Shown: positions 23,738-32,682 of the stretch, in pieces
Layout of the letters: each line of letters starts with the position of its first letter
How positions within the stretch are numbered: the first letter of the stretch is position 1
Assembly: GCF_009696325.1 (NCBI RefSeq)
Contig: NZ_VUME01000001.1
Location: forward strand, 186,001 to 250,000
From: Collinsella sp. WCA1-178-WT-3 (M1)
GTDB lineage: Bacteria; Actinomycetota; Coriobacteriia; Coriobacteriales; Coriobacteriaceae
DNA: 64,000 nucleotides
Reading direction: 5' to 3'
Position numbers and translations under genes: made by a program
The notes under the pieces: generated by a model
Told to the model about the DNA's origin: nothing
Databases searched by the model: none
Seen by the model: only the letters and a program-made list of their open reading frames with translations

Positions 23738-26700
23738 TTCCGGGGTTCTCGACTAGCCAGTGCTCGTAGGCGCGCTGCATGACCTCGGTTTTATCGGCTT
23801 TTTTGCGGCAGCCCTTTTGTTCCTCAACGGCCAGTCCATAAGCACCACTCTGCTCAAAGGCGCTGGTGTCCCAAGCACCGTGTTCAATGCGCGACCATAC
23901 GGCATCAATGAGTTGTTCGAGCTCGGCAATGTCGTCGGCGTTGGCGGTTGTCGCGAACGGCGGGCGGAGCTCGCCCGTTGTCTTGTCGGGTTCTACATAG
24001 TAGTCGCCCATGGAAGTGACGGTGTAGCCATAAAACTCGGGTGATGCTTCGACCAGCAGTTTGTAAAACTTGAGCTGACGCTGGTAGCCTGCAGGGACTT
24101 CTTTGCCAAAGCCAGTCTTGTAGTCAACGATCTGTACCGTTTTAACTGCATCGTCAACGAGGAGCAGGTCGAGAAAACCAAAGAGCGGAGTTCCTTCGGT
24201 GGTCAGGCACTGCATATTCGCCTCTGTGACGCAGCGATAGCCATGTACATGCTCGACAAGCCAGGGGACGAATGCACGACAAATGCGTTCGAAGCGCTCC
24301 GAATAGCGATGGACGTCCTCGGGGGCAAAATCGAGCCACGAAATCTGCTGGCGATACTCGGCCTCAATTGTCTCAATCGCCGCCTCGCCATCGGCTGCCA
24401 TTCTATTAACGATCTCCTCGAACATCGCGTGAACGATGGTGCCGAATTCGGTTTGGATCGTGGGCGCCGTGGGCAGGCGCACAATCTGCTTCTCAGGGAA
24501 GTGCAGACTATTTGCGCATCCAGGTTCGTACGTCACAAAGTTGTTGAGCGCTGTGGCAGAAAGAAACTTCACGTCGGTATGAGGTTCCAGAAGCGCGCGG
24601 AGCTCGGGCGTATCGAGCACGTAGTTGTCGCGCCACTCGGTTTCGATTGCAACGCTGAGCTGGTTTGCTTCAGCAGAAACTTCGCAAGAGTCGATAAGTC
24701 CCGTGAGCTCCTGCAGCGCCGATCCGCCGGCGCGGCACAGCTCGAGGTGTCGTTTAGCGCGCGTGATGGCGACAAACAACAGGCGGCGCGCGTCGTCGTC
24801 ATCCTTTTCATCGCGAATAAGCAGGTTGGACGGGTACAAGCTCATGCCGCCGGCGCCTTTGTGCCAAGTGGAGTCGTCGGCATCGAGCAGGTAGACGCAG
24901 TCGAATTCCAGGCCCTTAGAGCTATGGGCGCTGGTGAGGCGAACAGCTCCCGGCGTGCCGAGGTCGATCGATGCGTCGATACTCACGCCAAACTTTTGAG
25001 CGGCATCGAGCTTGTCGACAATATCGGGCAGGCGAAGCGCGCGTCCCATGCGGCGCGCGTCTCCCATTTCACCTTCGGCAAAGGTGAGCAGGGCGCGGAT
25101 GCCGGCATTGAATTCGGCGGCACCCAGCGGATCCTGTTTTTTATGATCCTGATAATAGCCAAGGCTGCGTTCTACAATCTTAAAGAGCAACGCTCTGACC
25201 GGGGAGGCGCCGGCCTCGGCCGCCCACTGCATAAGGTCGTCGTGCAGCTCTTTGACGCGGGCGATATTGCTCTCGCGCATGGCGGCCATCCAGTCGCCAT
25301 GCTGGTCTCGCTTGGCGCTGAGCGCAAACGTCACGGACGATGGATGGTCGCCGCCCAGCTCGGTGGCACAGATGATCTGCGGAAGATAGCTGCTGGCGAG
25401 CTCCTTCTTCCCGCGAGTAAGCGCGGCAACGCAGCGCAGCAGCGCCAGCGTCGTCTGCATGCGCTCGGAAGCAAAGAGATTCTGTCGTTCGCGATAGGAA
25501 AACGGCACGTTCTCCTTAACGAGGAAGGGAATCAGCGAGCGCAATGCGGCGTGTTTGGCAGAGATGACTGCAATTCCTTCATTGGGATCTTCGCAGTCAT
25601 TGAGGTAACCGGCCTCAAGTCGCTGCTTAATGCTTGCGGCGACGGCGGCGTATTCCTCGGCTTTGCCGGTGTAAACGTTCTCGCTAAAGCCGACCTGATC
25701 ACCTTGGGGCCTAAACGCCACGATCGATTTGTTCGAGCTGGCATCGAGGCGATACTCAATTTGCCGTGCGATAGCTTGACCAAGCTCAACGATGGCGGGC
25801 GTGGAGCGATAGTTGGTCTTGAGCACGATGCTCCGGGGCGAGAACTCGGCCGCAAACTGGTTGGCACACTCGATCGTGGCGCCCTGAAAACGCATAATGG
25901 CCTGATCGTCATCACCGACGGCCATGATATTGGGCGTATCAACGCCGTCGCAGAGCAACTCGATGATGCGCATCTGGGCGCCATTGGTGTCCTGGAACTC
26001 ATCGACCTGGATATAGGTATAGGTGTCCTGGAGCACTTGGCGCAACGCGTCGTTGTGTTCGACGGCGTTAACAAAGTCGCCGATCATGTCGTCGTAATCG
26101 TAGAGATGGTGCTGGTCGATCTCGCTCTGGTAGCGACGCGCGACGTCGCAAGCGGTCTTGAGTCGCTCGCTCTGCTCCGCAATCTTAAACGTGCGCCCCT
26201 GAGAGTTGCTGCCTCCAAAGAAGGCATCGCGCACCTTGGTGTATCCCGAGGATTTGCCCTTCTCATCGATGAGCTCGGCCCGGCGAACGGTGTCGCGCAA
26301 CTCAAGAATGTACGGCACATACGTGCCAGCAGGACAGCCGATCGGGCGGGTGAGCGATGTGGGCGCCATGCCGCAGGCACGCTCGACCTCTTCCTCAAAG
26401 CGTTCGGCTAACACGGCGCTTGCCCTTCCACAGACGAGCGTAAGCAGCTCGGAATACTCGGTGAGCCAGGCAGCGGCGTCGATATTCTGCTGTGCGATGG
26501 CGCTCAGCGTGTCGTAGTCCAGGCCACTGCGTTTGATTTTGGAGACAAAGCCGATCATCTTACCGATGTTTTGTGCAGGCATATCAGGTGACCCTCCGCC
26601 TAACGGAGAACCAAAGGGCAGCGATTTGAGCAGCCGATCAAAAATCTCTTGCTGGTGCAGGCTGGTAACAAGCGTGTCGGTCGAAGGGCGCATGAAGTAC

Positions 26701-27020
26701 TCGGGATAGCGCGACCTGATGCTGCTTGCAAATCCGTGGAACGTACTGACTTCGATGCCGTAGGCGTCGCGGCCGATGAGCTCAATCAGGCGCTTGCGCA
26801 TGGCCTCCGCGCCCGCCTCGGTATAGGTGAGGCAGAGGATGTTGCTAGGGGCGGCGTCGCGTTTGGCCAAGATGTTCGCCGCGCGCAGGCTCAGCAGCTG
26901 CGTCTTGCCGGTGCCGGGGCCGGCAATGACGAGCAACGGACCATCTAGGCATTCGACGGCCTCGCGCTGTTCGGGATTCAGGCGCTCGAACGATACGTTA
27001 AAGTTGGGGGTCATGTTCAT
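23733..27020 (-). CDS. UvrD/PcrA-type helicase fused to a PD-(D/E)XK nuclease
   Basis: The 1095-residue superfamily 1 helicase has Walker A GPGTGKTQLL near residue 35, motif Ia LTYTEAGAEAM, Walker B VDEFQDTN near 340, TNYRST, SAHSSKGLEFDCVYLLD and VAITRAKRHL. A RecB-family nuclease domain follows: EFGTIVHAMFEE, FGFLDLLLVDD and IVDYKTG near residue 965, then a Gln in YQRQLKFYK. It should unwind and degrade DNA during repair, and single-chain enzymes of this kind also occur in phage-defence contexts. The start at 27020 lies 7 nt after the WYL gene's stop, so the two form an operon. The last codons sit in a repeat hairpin. Confidence 0.9.
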   Translation of the reverse strand: MNMTPNFNVSFERLNPEQREAVECLDGPLLVIAGPGTGKTQLLSLRAANILAKRDAAPSNILCLTYTEAGAEAMRKRLIELIGRDAYGIEVSTFHGFASSIRSRYPEYFMRPSTDTLVTSLHQQEIFDRLLKSLPFGSPLGGGSPDMPAQNIGKMIGFVSKIKRSGLDYDTLSAIAQQNIDAAAWLTEYSELLTLVCGRASAVLAERFEEEVERACGMAPTSLTRPIGCPAGTYVPYILELRDTVRRAELIDEKGKSSGYTKVRDAFFGGSNSQGRTFKIAEQSERLKTACDVARRYQSEIDQHHLYDYDDMIGDFVNAVEHNDALRQVLQDTYTYIQVDEFQDTNGAQMRIIELLCDGVDTPNIMAVGDDDQAIMRFQGATIECANQFAAEFSPRSIVLKTNYRSTPAIVELGQAIARQIEYRLDASSNKSIVAFRPQGDQVGFSENVYTGKAEEYAAVAASIKQRLEAGYLNDCEDPNEGIAVISAKHAALRSLIPFLVKENVPFSYRERQNLFASERMQTTLALLRCVAALTRGKKELASSYLPQIICATELGGDHPSSVTFALSAKRDQHGDWMAAMRESNIARVKELHDDLMQWAAEAGASPVRALLFKIVERSLGYYQDHKKQDPLGAAEFNAGIRALLTFAEGEMGDARRMGRALRLPDIVDKLDAAQKFGVSIDASIDLGTPGAVRLTSAHSSKGLEFDCVYLLDADDSTWHKGAGGMSLYPSNLLIRDEKDDDDARRLLFVAITRAKRHLELCRAGGSALQELTGLIDSCEVSAEANQLSVAIETEWRDNYVLDTPELRALLEPHTDVKFLSATALNNFVTYEPGCANSLHFPEKQIVRLPTAPTIQTEFGTIVHAMFEEIVNRMAADGEAAIETIEAEYRQQISWLDFAPEDVHRYSERFERICRAFVPWLVEHVHGYRCVTEANMQCLTTEGTPLFGFLDLLLVDDAVKTVQIVDYKTGFGKEVPAGYQRQLKFYKLLVEASPEFYGYTVTSMGDYYVEPDKTTGELRPPFATTANADDIAELEQLIDAVWSRIEHGAWDTSAFEQSGAYGLAVEEQKGCRKKADKTEVMQRAYEHWLVENPGM

Positions 27021-27027
27021 GGCAGTA

Positions 27028-28038
27028 TTACCTGTCTTCCTGGTAGAGCGCACGCGTGCTATCGAGATAGTCAAGATACGTATCGATGGCACTTTGAGGT
27101 TGAACGATCTTAATGAAGGTGCTGAGCTGCAGCAGCCAGCCAAAGAACTGAGGCGACAGCGGGGCTTTGACGGTCGCCAACAGGCGCCCATCCTGGTTCT
27201 CAAACACAACGGCATCGAGCCCGAACTTGTCGATGAGCGGGTTCATTGCGCGGTCATCGAGTTCCAGCACCACGGTGGTCTTATCGGCCGCATAGACTCC
27301 AAACGACGGCGAAACGTGATCTTCGAGCACATAGCCCGCGATACGCGGGTCTTTGGTCGCGGACTCTTCGGACACCGCAACATCGAGCATGCGGTCGACG
27401 CGGTAGGGCGTGAACGGCTGATGACCCGAGCCGGCATTAGCCCATTTATCTCTAAAGCCAATCATGTAATAGAGTTCGTCGGAGTAGATAAGGCGCACGG
27501 GTGTGAGTTCGTAGGCCTTTCCGTCATGATTAAGGGCCTTTTGCTTGGCGGCGTCGTAGTGGAAGTAACGAAACCGAATCTTGCGTTTTTCGCGCATAGC
27601 CTGCTGAATCAAGTCGATGTTGAGCAGGGCATCAGAGTTTTGCATCTTCACGCGCGAAGGCACATCGACGCGCTTGTGCATCAGCTCGCGTTCGCCCAGG
27701 CTGGCGAGGCTCTGCAGCTTGCCGATGAGGTGGTCGGTCAACTCATCGGTCAAAAACGGCGAACTCTGCACGGCGTCAACAAGCATGATGAGCTCTTGCA
27801 GGTCGAGCGGGCGTGAGACCAGCGCCCATTCCCTGCCACCGCGCTGGTCGATGTTGAGCCCAAAGTCGCGAAGCGTTTGCAGGTCGCGATAGATGGCCTT
27901 GCGTTCGGCTTCGAGGTCGTGATAGGCGAGCTCCTCGATGATCTGCTGCGTTGTGAGCCCGTGCGTGCTGTCGGTCTTTTCCATCAAGGTTTTAAGCAGG
28001 AACAGAAGCCTGAGCTTTTGATTTGGTCTGTTCGCCAC
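27028..28038 (-). CDS. WYL-domain transcriptional regulator
   Basis: The roughly 336-residue protein has an N-terminal winged-helix region (LRLLFLLKTLMEKTD, then the recognition-like AIYRDLQTLRDFGLNI) and a WYL domain from about residue 145 (IRFRYFHYD...LTPVRLIYSDELYYMIGF). A conserved C-terminal extension follows. WYL proteins sense nucleic acid or nucleotide ligands and often control DNA-damage or defence genes. The GTG at 28038 was chosen because GAAAGGAG lies 6 nt upstream. It is transcribed with the helicase-nuclease and diverges from rtcB across 222 nt, so it may regulate both sides. Confidence 0.85.
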   Translation of the reverse strand: MANRPNQKLRLLFLLKTLMEKTDSTHGLTTQQIIEELAYHDLEAERKAIYRDLQTLRDFGLNIDQRGGREWALVSRPLDLQELIMLVDAVQSSPFLTDELTDHLIGKLQSLASLGERELMHKRVDVPSRVKMQNSDALLNIDLIQQAMREKRKIRFRYFHYDAAKQKALNHDGKAYELTPVRLIYSDELYYMIGFRDKWANAGSGHQPFTPYRVDRMLDVAVSEESATKDPRIAGYVLEDHVSPSFGVYAADKTTVVLELDDRAMNPLIDKFGLDAVVFENQDGRLLATVKAPLSPQFFGWLLQLSTFIKIVQPQSAIDTYLDYLDSTRALYQEDR

Positions 28039-28260
28039 GTTGTCTCCTTTCGCCGGCAGGATACCAACCGGAGATACAAAACAAGACCCGTTATTGGGAC
28101 TCATTGTAGTCCGCGCGACCGTAGTATTCGCAGCAATAAGAGCTCGAATAGGGCGAAAGGTGGTTAAACGGAAATCGGCGGTTTGGCTGGATGGTGTGAC
28201 ATGCGCTCTATTGGCTTGGGGCCGGTTCCGGTTTACAAGGATCAGAACAGGAGAAATGCG

Positions 28261-29358
28261 ATGGCAGACATCAAAGTCTTTGCCGAGAATCTTGAGGATT
28301 CAACCAAGGAGCAGATCGAGGAGATTTCCAGCTGCCCGGCGTTTGAAGGTGCCAAGATCCGCATCATGCCCGATGCCCATAGGGGCAAGGGCTGCGTGAT
28401 TGGCTTTACGGCAAACTTGGGCGACAAGGTGATTCCCAACCTGGTGGGGGTCGACATCGGATGCGGGATGTATTGTGTGCCGCTTGCGGAGACCATTGCT
28501 CGCGATGACCTCATTCAGTTCAATCGCGATGTGAAGCGCGCGGTGCCCACGGGCTTTTGCCTTCATCGCGATCCTGCCTGCGCACTCGCGGACTTTGATA
28601 TGGGGTCGCGTGATTGGCTTCAGGACAAGCGCAAGGTTGAGCGCTCCATGGGCACGCTGGGCGGCGGCAATCACTTCATTGAACTCGACGAGGACGAGGA
28701 TGGGTGCCAATATCTGGTCGTGCACACCGGCTCGCGCAACATGGGCAAGCAGACGGCGGAGCATCATCAGGCGCTGGCGCAGAAGACGTGCACGGCGGAT
28801 ATCCCCGACGAGCTTAAGTATCTCGTGGGAGATCTTTCTGCCGAGTATCTCGTCGATATGCATAACTGCCAACGCTTCTCGAATCAGAACCGCAAGGCGA
28901 TTGTCGCACAGATTATTGAGCGTACGGGAATTCGGCTCGACGGAGACGGCTTTACCACCATGCACAACTACATCTCGGAAGGCGGCATGATTCGCAAGGG
29001 CGCCATTAGCGCTCATGCGGGCGAGATGGTGCTGATTCCGTTCAACATGCGCGACGGTGCCGTTATCGCACGCGGCAAGGGAAACGAGGACTGGAACTGT
29101 TCGGCGCCGCACGGGACGGGTCGCGCGATGAGCCGCACCAAAGCGTTCCAAACGCTCGACACCAGGTCGTTCGTTAACGAGACGCACGATGCCGGCATCT
29201 ACTGTCCGAGTGCATGCGAGACGACGCTCGATGAGTCGCCCGAAGCGTATAAGCCTGCGGATGATGTACTGAGACTCATGGACCCGACGGTTGATGTTAT
29301 TCACCGACTCAAGCCGATCTGGAATTTTAAGGCTACTGGTAAGCGCGGTAGGCGTTAG
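28261..29358 (+). CDS. rtcB: RtcB-family RNA ligase
   Basis: The 365-residue protein belongs to the RtcB family, which joins 2',3'-cyclic phosphate or 3'-phosphate RNA ends to 5'-OH ends using GTP and Mn. Seen are MPDAHRGKGCVIGFT, the metal-binding Cys in GVDIGCGM, GGGNHFIEL, HTGSRNMG, SAHAGE and the guanylylated His in APHGTGRAMSR. It is shorter than the 400-480 residue RtcB1 type, fitting the compact RtcB2-like group. No archease or RNA cyclase gene is beside it. It diverges from a WYL regulator and is followed after 10 nt by a DnaB-like protein gene. Confidence 0.92.
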   Translation: MADIKVFAENLEDSTKEQIEEISSCPAFEGAKIRIMPDAHRGKGCVIGFTANLGDKVIPNLVGVDIGCGMYCVPLAETIARDDLIQFNRDVKRAVPTGFCLHRDPACALADFDMGSRDWLQDKRKVERSMGTLGGGNHFIELDEDEDGCQYLVVHTGSRNMGKQTAEHHQALAQKTCTADIPDELKYLVGDLSAEYLVDMHNCQRFSNQNRKAIVAQIIERTGIRLDGDGFTTMHNYISEGGMIRKGAISAHAGEMVLIPFNMRDGAVIARGKGNEDWNCSAPHGTGRAMSRTKAFQTLDTRSFVNETHDAGIYCPSACETTLDESPEAYKPADDVLRLMDPTVDVIHRLKPIWNFKATGKRGRR

Positions 29359-29368
29359 GAGGGTTGCG

Positions 29369-30202
29369 ATGACGCTAAAGATGGACTCCAGGGACGACCG
29401 AATTGGCCGTTCTGTGAGTTTGGGCGAGATGCTGGGCCTATCAGGCGTGATACCGCCGACAGATGCGAGCCAGCGTGGTTGGATTCGTGAAGAGCGGGGC
29501 GATGGCGGCTTTGACATAAGCCGTTTCCATGATCGACTGACTTCCGGGCTCGATCATGCCATGGAAACATCGGTGTTCGAGGTCCTACAGGTATTGAAGA
29601 CTGGTATGCCTGTTGATGACATCCTGGGCGGCGGTATTGGACTAGGCAAGCTTAGCGTGATTGGCGGCGCGCATGAAGACGTTTCGAACGTACTGGCGCA
29701 TGCGGTTTTATGTCTGAGCGAGCAGTGCACTGTGCTTTACGTGCCGATGCGGGAGCGTGAAGAGGATGCGGTTGCCCGGCTTATTCGTGCCGAGATGGAT
29801 GACAAGGTGTCAGAGGATCCTGAGGAACAACAGGTTGAGGCAATCCGCGCAACGATGCGCCTCAAGCAGCGCGACTTGGGCATCTTTGCCGAAGACAACA
29901 TGACCATAGACCTTTTAACGAGCTGGCTGCTCGGCGACCAGGCGTGGAATAGGGCGGTGCTAAAGGACGTCGTAGTCGTAATCGACGGACTCGAAATGCT
30001 CGACGACAACCGTCCGATAAATGCGATCCTGCGCGACCTGCGCAACATGCTCAGCCCAACGGCGGCGATCTTAGCAGGCTGCTTTGCGGTGGAGGACAGG
30101 GACAACGATGCGGCATTCGCCGAGACCCACTGCAATGCAGATGCTCTGGTCCGCATAAGTTCCGATGGCATGGAGCCGTCCTGCACGCGAGCCTTCGGCT
30201 GA
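29369..30202 (+). CDS. DnaB-C-terminal-like RecA-fold protein lacking Walker A
   Basis: The 277-residue protein begins 10 nt after rtcB with AGGAGG upstream. From about residue 85 it resembles the RecA-like core of replicative helicase DnaB: DDILGGGIGLGKLSVIGG, TVLYVPMRER where DnaB has a motif H1a-like strand, and VVVVIDGLEML as Walker B. The expected GxxxxGKT is replaced by GGAHEDVSN, so ATP hydrolysis is unlikely. The first 80 residues are unassigned. It could be a scaffold or nucleic-acid-binding partner of the RNA ligase. No function is claimed. Confidence 0.6.
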   Translation: MTLKMDSRDDRIGRSVSLGEMLGLSGVIPPTDASQRGWIREERGDGGFDISRFHDRLTSGLDHAMETSVFEVLQVLKTGMPVDDILGGGIGLGKLSVIGGAHEDVSNVLAHAVLCLSEQCTVLYVPMREREEDAVARLIRAEMDDKVSEDPEEQQVEAIRATMRLKQRDLGIFAEDNMTIDLLTSWLLGDQAWNRAVLKDVVVVIDGLEMLDDNRPINAILRDLRNMLSPTAAILAGCFAVEDRDNDAAFAETHCNADALVRISSDGMEPSCTRAFG

Positions 30203-30365
30203 GGTCATAGCCAATAACAACTGCTCGGCCAGCAGCGCGTCTAGCAGCAGAAAATGACCGCTGAACAGCCAAAGAGAAACTACTGGGCGGGTCAAGAATT
30301 ATCATCAATATTAGGCGTTATGTTCTGTCGGCAGTATGTCTGAACAGTTCTGGGAAGGAGTTCAC

Positions 30366-31382
30366 ATGAGTCGTCAAGAAATGTTTTTTAATCCGGTGAT
30401 GGAAGAGGTCAATGGCGTAAACAAAATGGTGATGCCTTACGTGAAAGATGCGGAGCGAACGGCTGACCCATATAAGTTTGACCTGGACCAGAACGGCGTG
30501 CCTCTTTTTACGGATAAAAACATCGCCTTTGTCAACGGCATGGTTGAGAACGATTCGAATTACAACCAGACGGACAAAGATGAACTTTGCAAAATATTCG
30601 AAGGCATGTTTGTTGGCAACGCGGATCATCGAATGGCGTGTATAGGAAGAGCGGTTTACGAAATCGACAATGAAAACTCGACCCGTTTAACTGCTGTTGG
30701 CCTGTATAAAATCGACGACCTTATGAAAAAGCTAAATTTGAAACCGGTTGAGATGACAGAGCCCGATGATGATGAAGAGAAAAAGACGATTGATGACGGT
30801 GAAAAGAAAAAGACAATAACTGGTGGTGTACTTTTTACGTCTCAGATTATTGCCGGCATTGAGAATCTCAAGGAGCGATTAAGCGTAGGCGACGATCGGC
30901 TTGTCTTCGAAATTTCACATGCCTCGACAACCTACCTGAATGAGGCTCATGTGGCAGATGCTAACAAGATTAATTTCTCGTTTGCCACAAAGTTTTGCCA
31001 TTGGACTTGTCAGTATTTGGAGTTGGGCGATAAGTATTGCATTTACGATAATGTCGTCGCCAGTGTTCTCCCATATTTTGTGGATAACTATGCGAGCGGG
31101 GAGCTGGCTAGCTGGGACTGTTGCAGGATGAAAAAGATTAAGCGGGGCAAGGGCGGGCAAGAACTCGTAAGCACAATCGAGAATTACAAAAAAGATGATG
31201 ATGGATATACCAAATATAGGAACTTGTACGATGCCGTTCTCGAGGGTATCAATAAATGGCGCTCTGAAAACAATCAGAATGGCGAAATTGGCTACCGTGA
31301 AGTTGACCGGTTAATTTGGTATTACTTCAAGGGTGCAAGCGGCAAGCGTGTAAAGCAGGCTTTGGCTTCAATCGATTATTAG
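30366..31382 (+). CDS. Uncharacterised protein, AT-richer than its neighbours
   Basis: The 338-residue protein is not recognised. It starts at the ATG at 30366 (GGAAGGAG 6 nt before). The middle carries a highly charged linker rich in Asp, Glu and Lys (about residues 145-170). The C-terminal half has a compact region with NFSFATKFCHW, YCIYDNVVASVLPYF and the final EVDRLIWYYFKG. That FAxKFC...IYD...DxxLW arrangement recurs in several unnamed bacterial proteins, but no activity follows from it. No signal peptide or membrane helix is seen. Its base composition is clearly lower in GC than flanking genes, consistent with recent acquisition. A strong terminator isolates it downstream. Confidence 0.6.
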   Translation: MSRQEMFFNPVMEEVNGVNKMVMPYVKDAERTADPYKFDLDQNGVPLFTDKNIAFVNGMVENDSNYNQTDKDELCKIFEGMFVGNADHRMACIGRAVYEIDNENSTRLTAVGLYKIDDLMKKLNLKPVEMTEPDDDEEKKTIDDGEKKKTITGGVLFTSQIIAGIENLKERLSVGDDRLVFEISHASTTYLNEAHVADANKINFSFATKFCHWTCQYLELGDKYCIYDNVVASVLPYFVDNYASGELASWDCCRMKKIKRGKGGQELVSTIENYKKDDDGYTKYRNLYDAVLEGINKWRSENNQNGEIGYREVDRLIWYYFKGASGKRVKQALASIDY

Positions 31383-31404
31383 GGGTGCTAGCAAATATTG
31401 CATG

Positions 31405-31442
31405 AAATAGTCCTCGTCCCACCTTTTGGGCGAGGACTATTT
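31405..31442 (+). terminator. Terminator after the orphan gene
   Basis: AAATAGTCCTCGTCCC pairs with GGGCGAGGACTATTT around a short loop, 22 nt after the stop codon at 31382. The A and T flanks make it usable in both directions. Confidence 0.85.
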
Positions 31443-31639
31443 GTTCGTTTGGATATCGAGGCTATTTTCTGGCAGAATGCCTCGAAGGTTCTGGCCTGAG
31501 ATGCGGATGACCTTGGTATGCCTCCCCCGAGCCGCGCGTGGCTCGGGCCTCCATCGATGGGGTACTGCGAATGCTGCGTTGCCGGAAGAGCTGGTGTCGT
31601 CACTGTTTGCCGCCTTTGAAGCTCCGCCCAAATGATTCA

Positions 31640-32674
31640 TCATCGAGCGCGATGCCGATATATGTCTAGCCAAATCGGCTCTTCCTCTTTGCTGCTGGCG
31701 CACTCTTCTAGCAGGTTATCTATCTGATTCAGTTCAATCGCTTGCAAGGTCGCGCATGCTTCCGGCAAGGGCCGCGCTACCCTCCTCGCCCTGAACACGG
31801 GCGACAGCATCAGGTTCGTATGTGCCCATCCGGCAAAGCAACTGCCGTAGGGGATAGAGCCGCAGCCAATCTGCCCATCGGCATCGAGGTACAGACAGTC
31901 CAATTTCGAGTTTGCTACCAGGCAATAGCAAGGTCCCGGTGCCCACGGTCTGCAGTCGATCTCAAGAATGTCGCCCTTTCTGTACGGCGTGGGCAGGTCA
32001 ACGTACGCCCCTTTGAACCATGGCCCAAAGATTCCACCCACAATGCAGTCGAGCACCTCGCCACATTCGCCCTCTTCTTCCCTACAGATGTACTGGATTT
32101 CGCCGGAGGCGTTTGCGTAGTAAGTGTAGTCTGGCTGTAGAAAGCCGTCGTATGGATATGAACAGCTCGGGTCGTTGGCAAGGTTGAACAGCTCGATCAT
32201 CCAGTATGAGGACGATAAGTCTGTCATTTCGCTCCACTTGTCTGCGTATGCCTTCATTGCCGCAAGGGCGGCCTGCCACGATGCCACGGGGAAGGGGCCA
32301 TGCGTGATCGCAGATCCAACTTCGCTGTCGATAAAGCTAATTTCGCTGACAAGCAGCATTTTCTTGTTTCCGTCGACGACCTTTAGCGCGTCTAGACAGT
32401 CATCGATGTAGTCGATGCAAATCTGCCGATAGTGCCAGTAAGGGGTGTCGTCTGACGAGTTGCACCCGTCAGCAACCAGTCTGCCGAGTAGCTCTCGTTT
32501 GCGGATAATTTCAACCGGTGCTCCGCCGACAATCTGCATGTAGTGATCGCCACTCAGGAGCTGCGGATTATGCAGCAAATGCTCTCGCAGCTCCGGAGAT
32601 TCGATCAGGTTGATTATTTCTTCGTGCACGATAGTCTCCGAGTTATTGGTGCGACTTCTTGTGGATTCGGACAT
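31640..32674 (-). CDS. Uncharacterised paralogue, module A only
   Basis: The 344-residue protein corresponds to the N-terminal half (module A) of the 708-residue protein encoded at 36058-38184. Shared features are an N-terminal helix with SPELREHL, a helix-rich segment, HGPFPVASWQAALAAMKAY, a SSYWMIELF strand and VDLPTPYRKGDILEIDCRPW, followed by a short Tyr/Leu-rich strand region. No catalytic pattern, signal peptide or membrane helix is visible, so it is presumably cytoplasmic. It lies 8 nt after the module-B-only gene and is last in the three-gene run starting at 35892. Function unknown. Confidence 0.7.
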   Translation of the reverse strand: MSESTRSRTNNSETIVHEEIINLIESPELREHLLHNPQLLSGDHYMQIVGGAPVEIIRKRELLGRLVADGCNSSDDTPYWHYRQICIDYIDDCLDALKVVDGNKKMLLVSEISFIDSEVGSAITHGPFPVASWQAALAAMKAYADKWSEMTDLSSSYWMIELFNLANDPSCSYPYDGFLQPDYTYYANASGEIQYICREEEGECGEVLDCIVGGIFGPWFKGAYVDLPTPYRKGDILEIDCRPWAPGPCYCLVANSKLDCLYLDADGQIGCGSIPYGSCFAGWAHTNLMLSPVFRARRVARPLPEACATLQAIELNQIDNLLEECASSKEEEPIWLDIYRHRAR

Positions 32675-32682
32675 GGCGGCCT

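Noticed and set aside
24243-26411. A 722-codon open frame antisense to the helicase-nuclease
   Set aside because: Composition typical of antisense shadow; opposite strand has complete helicase motifs in order.
31441-31510. Short plus-strand peptide LDIEAIFWQNASKVLA resembling an amidohydrolase C-terminus
   Set aside because: Only 16 residues, placed after a terminator, and followed by nothing coherent; could be a gene relic but is too short to claim.
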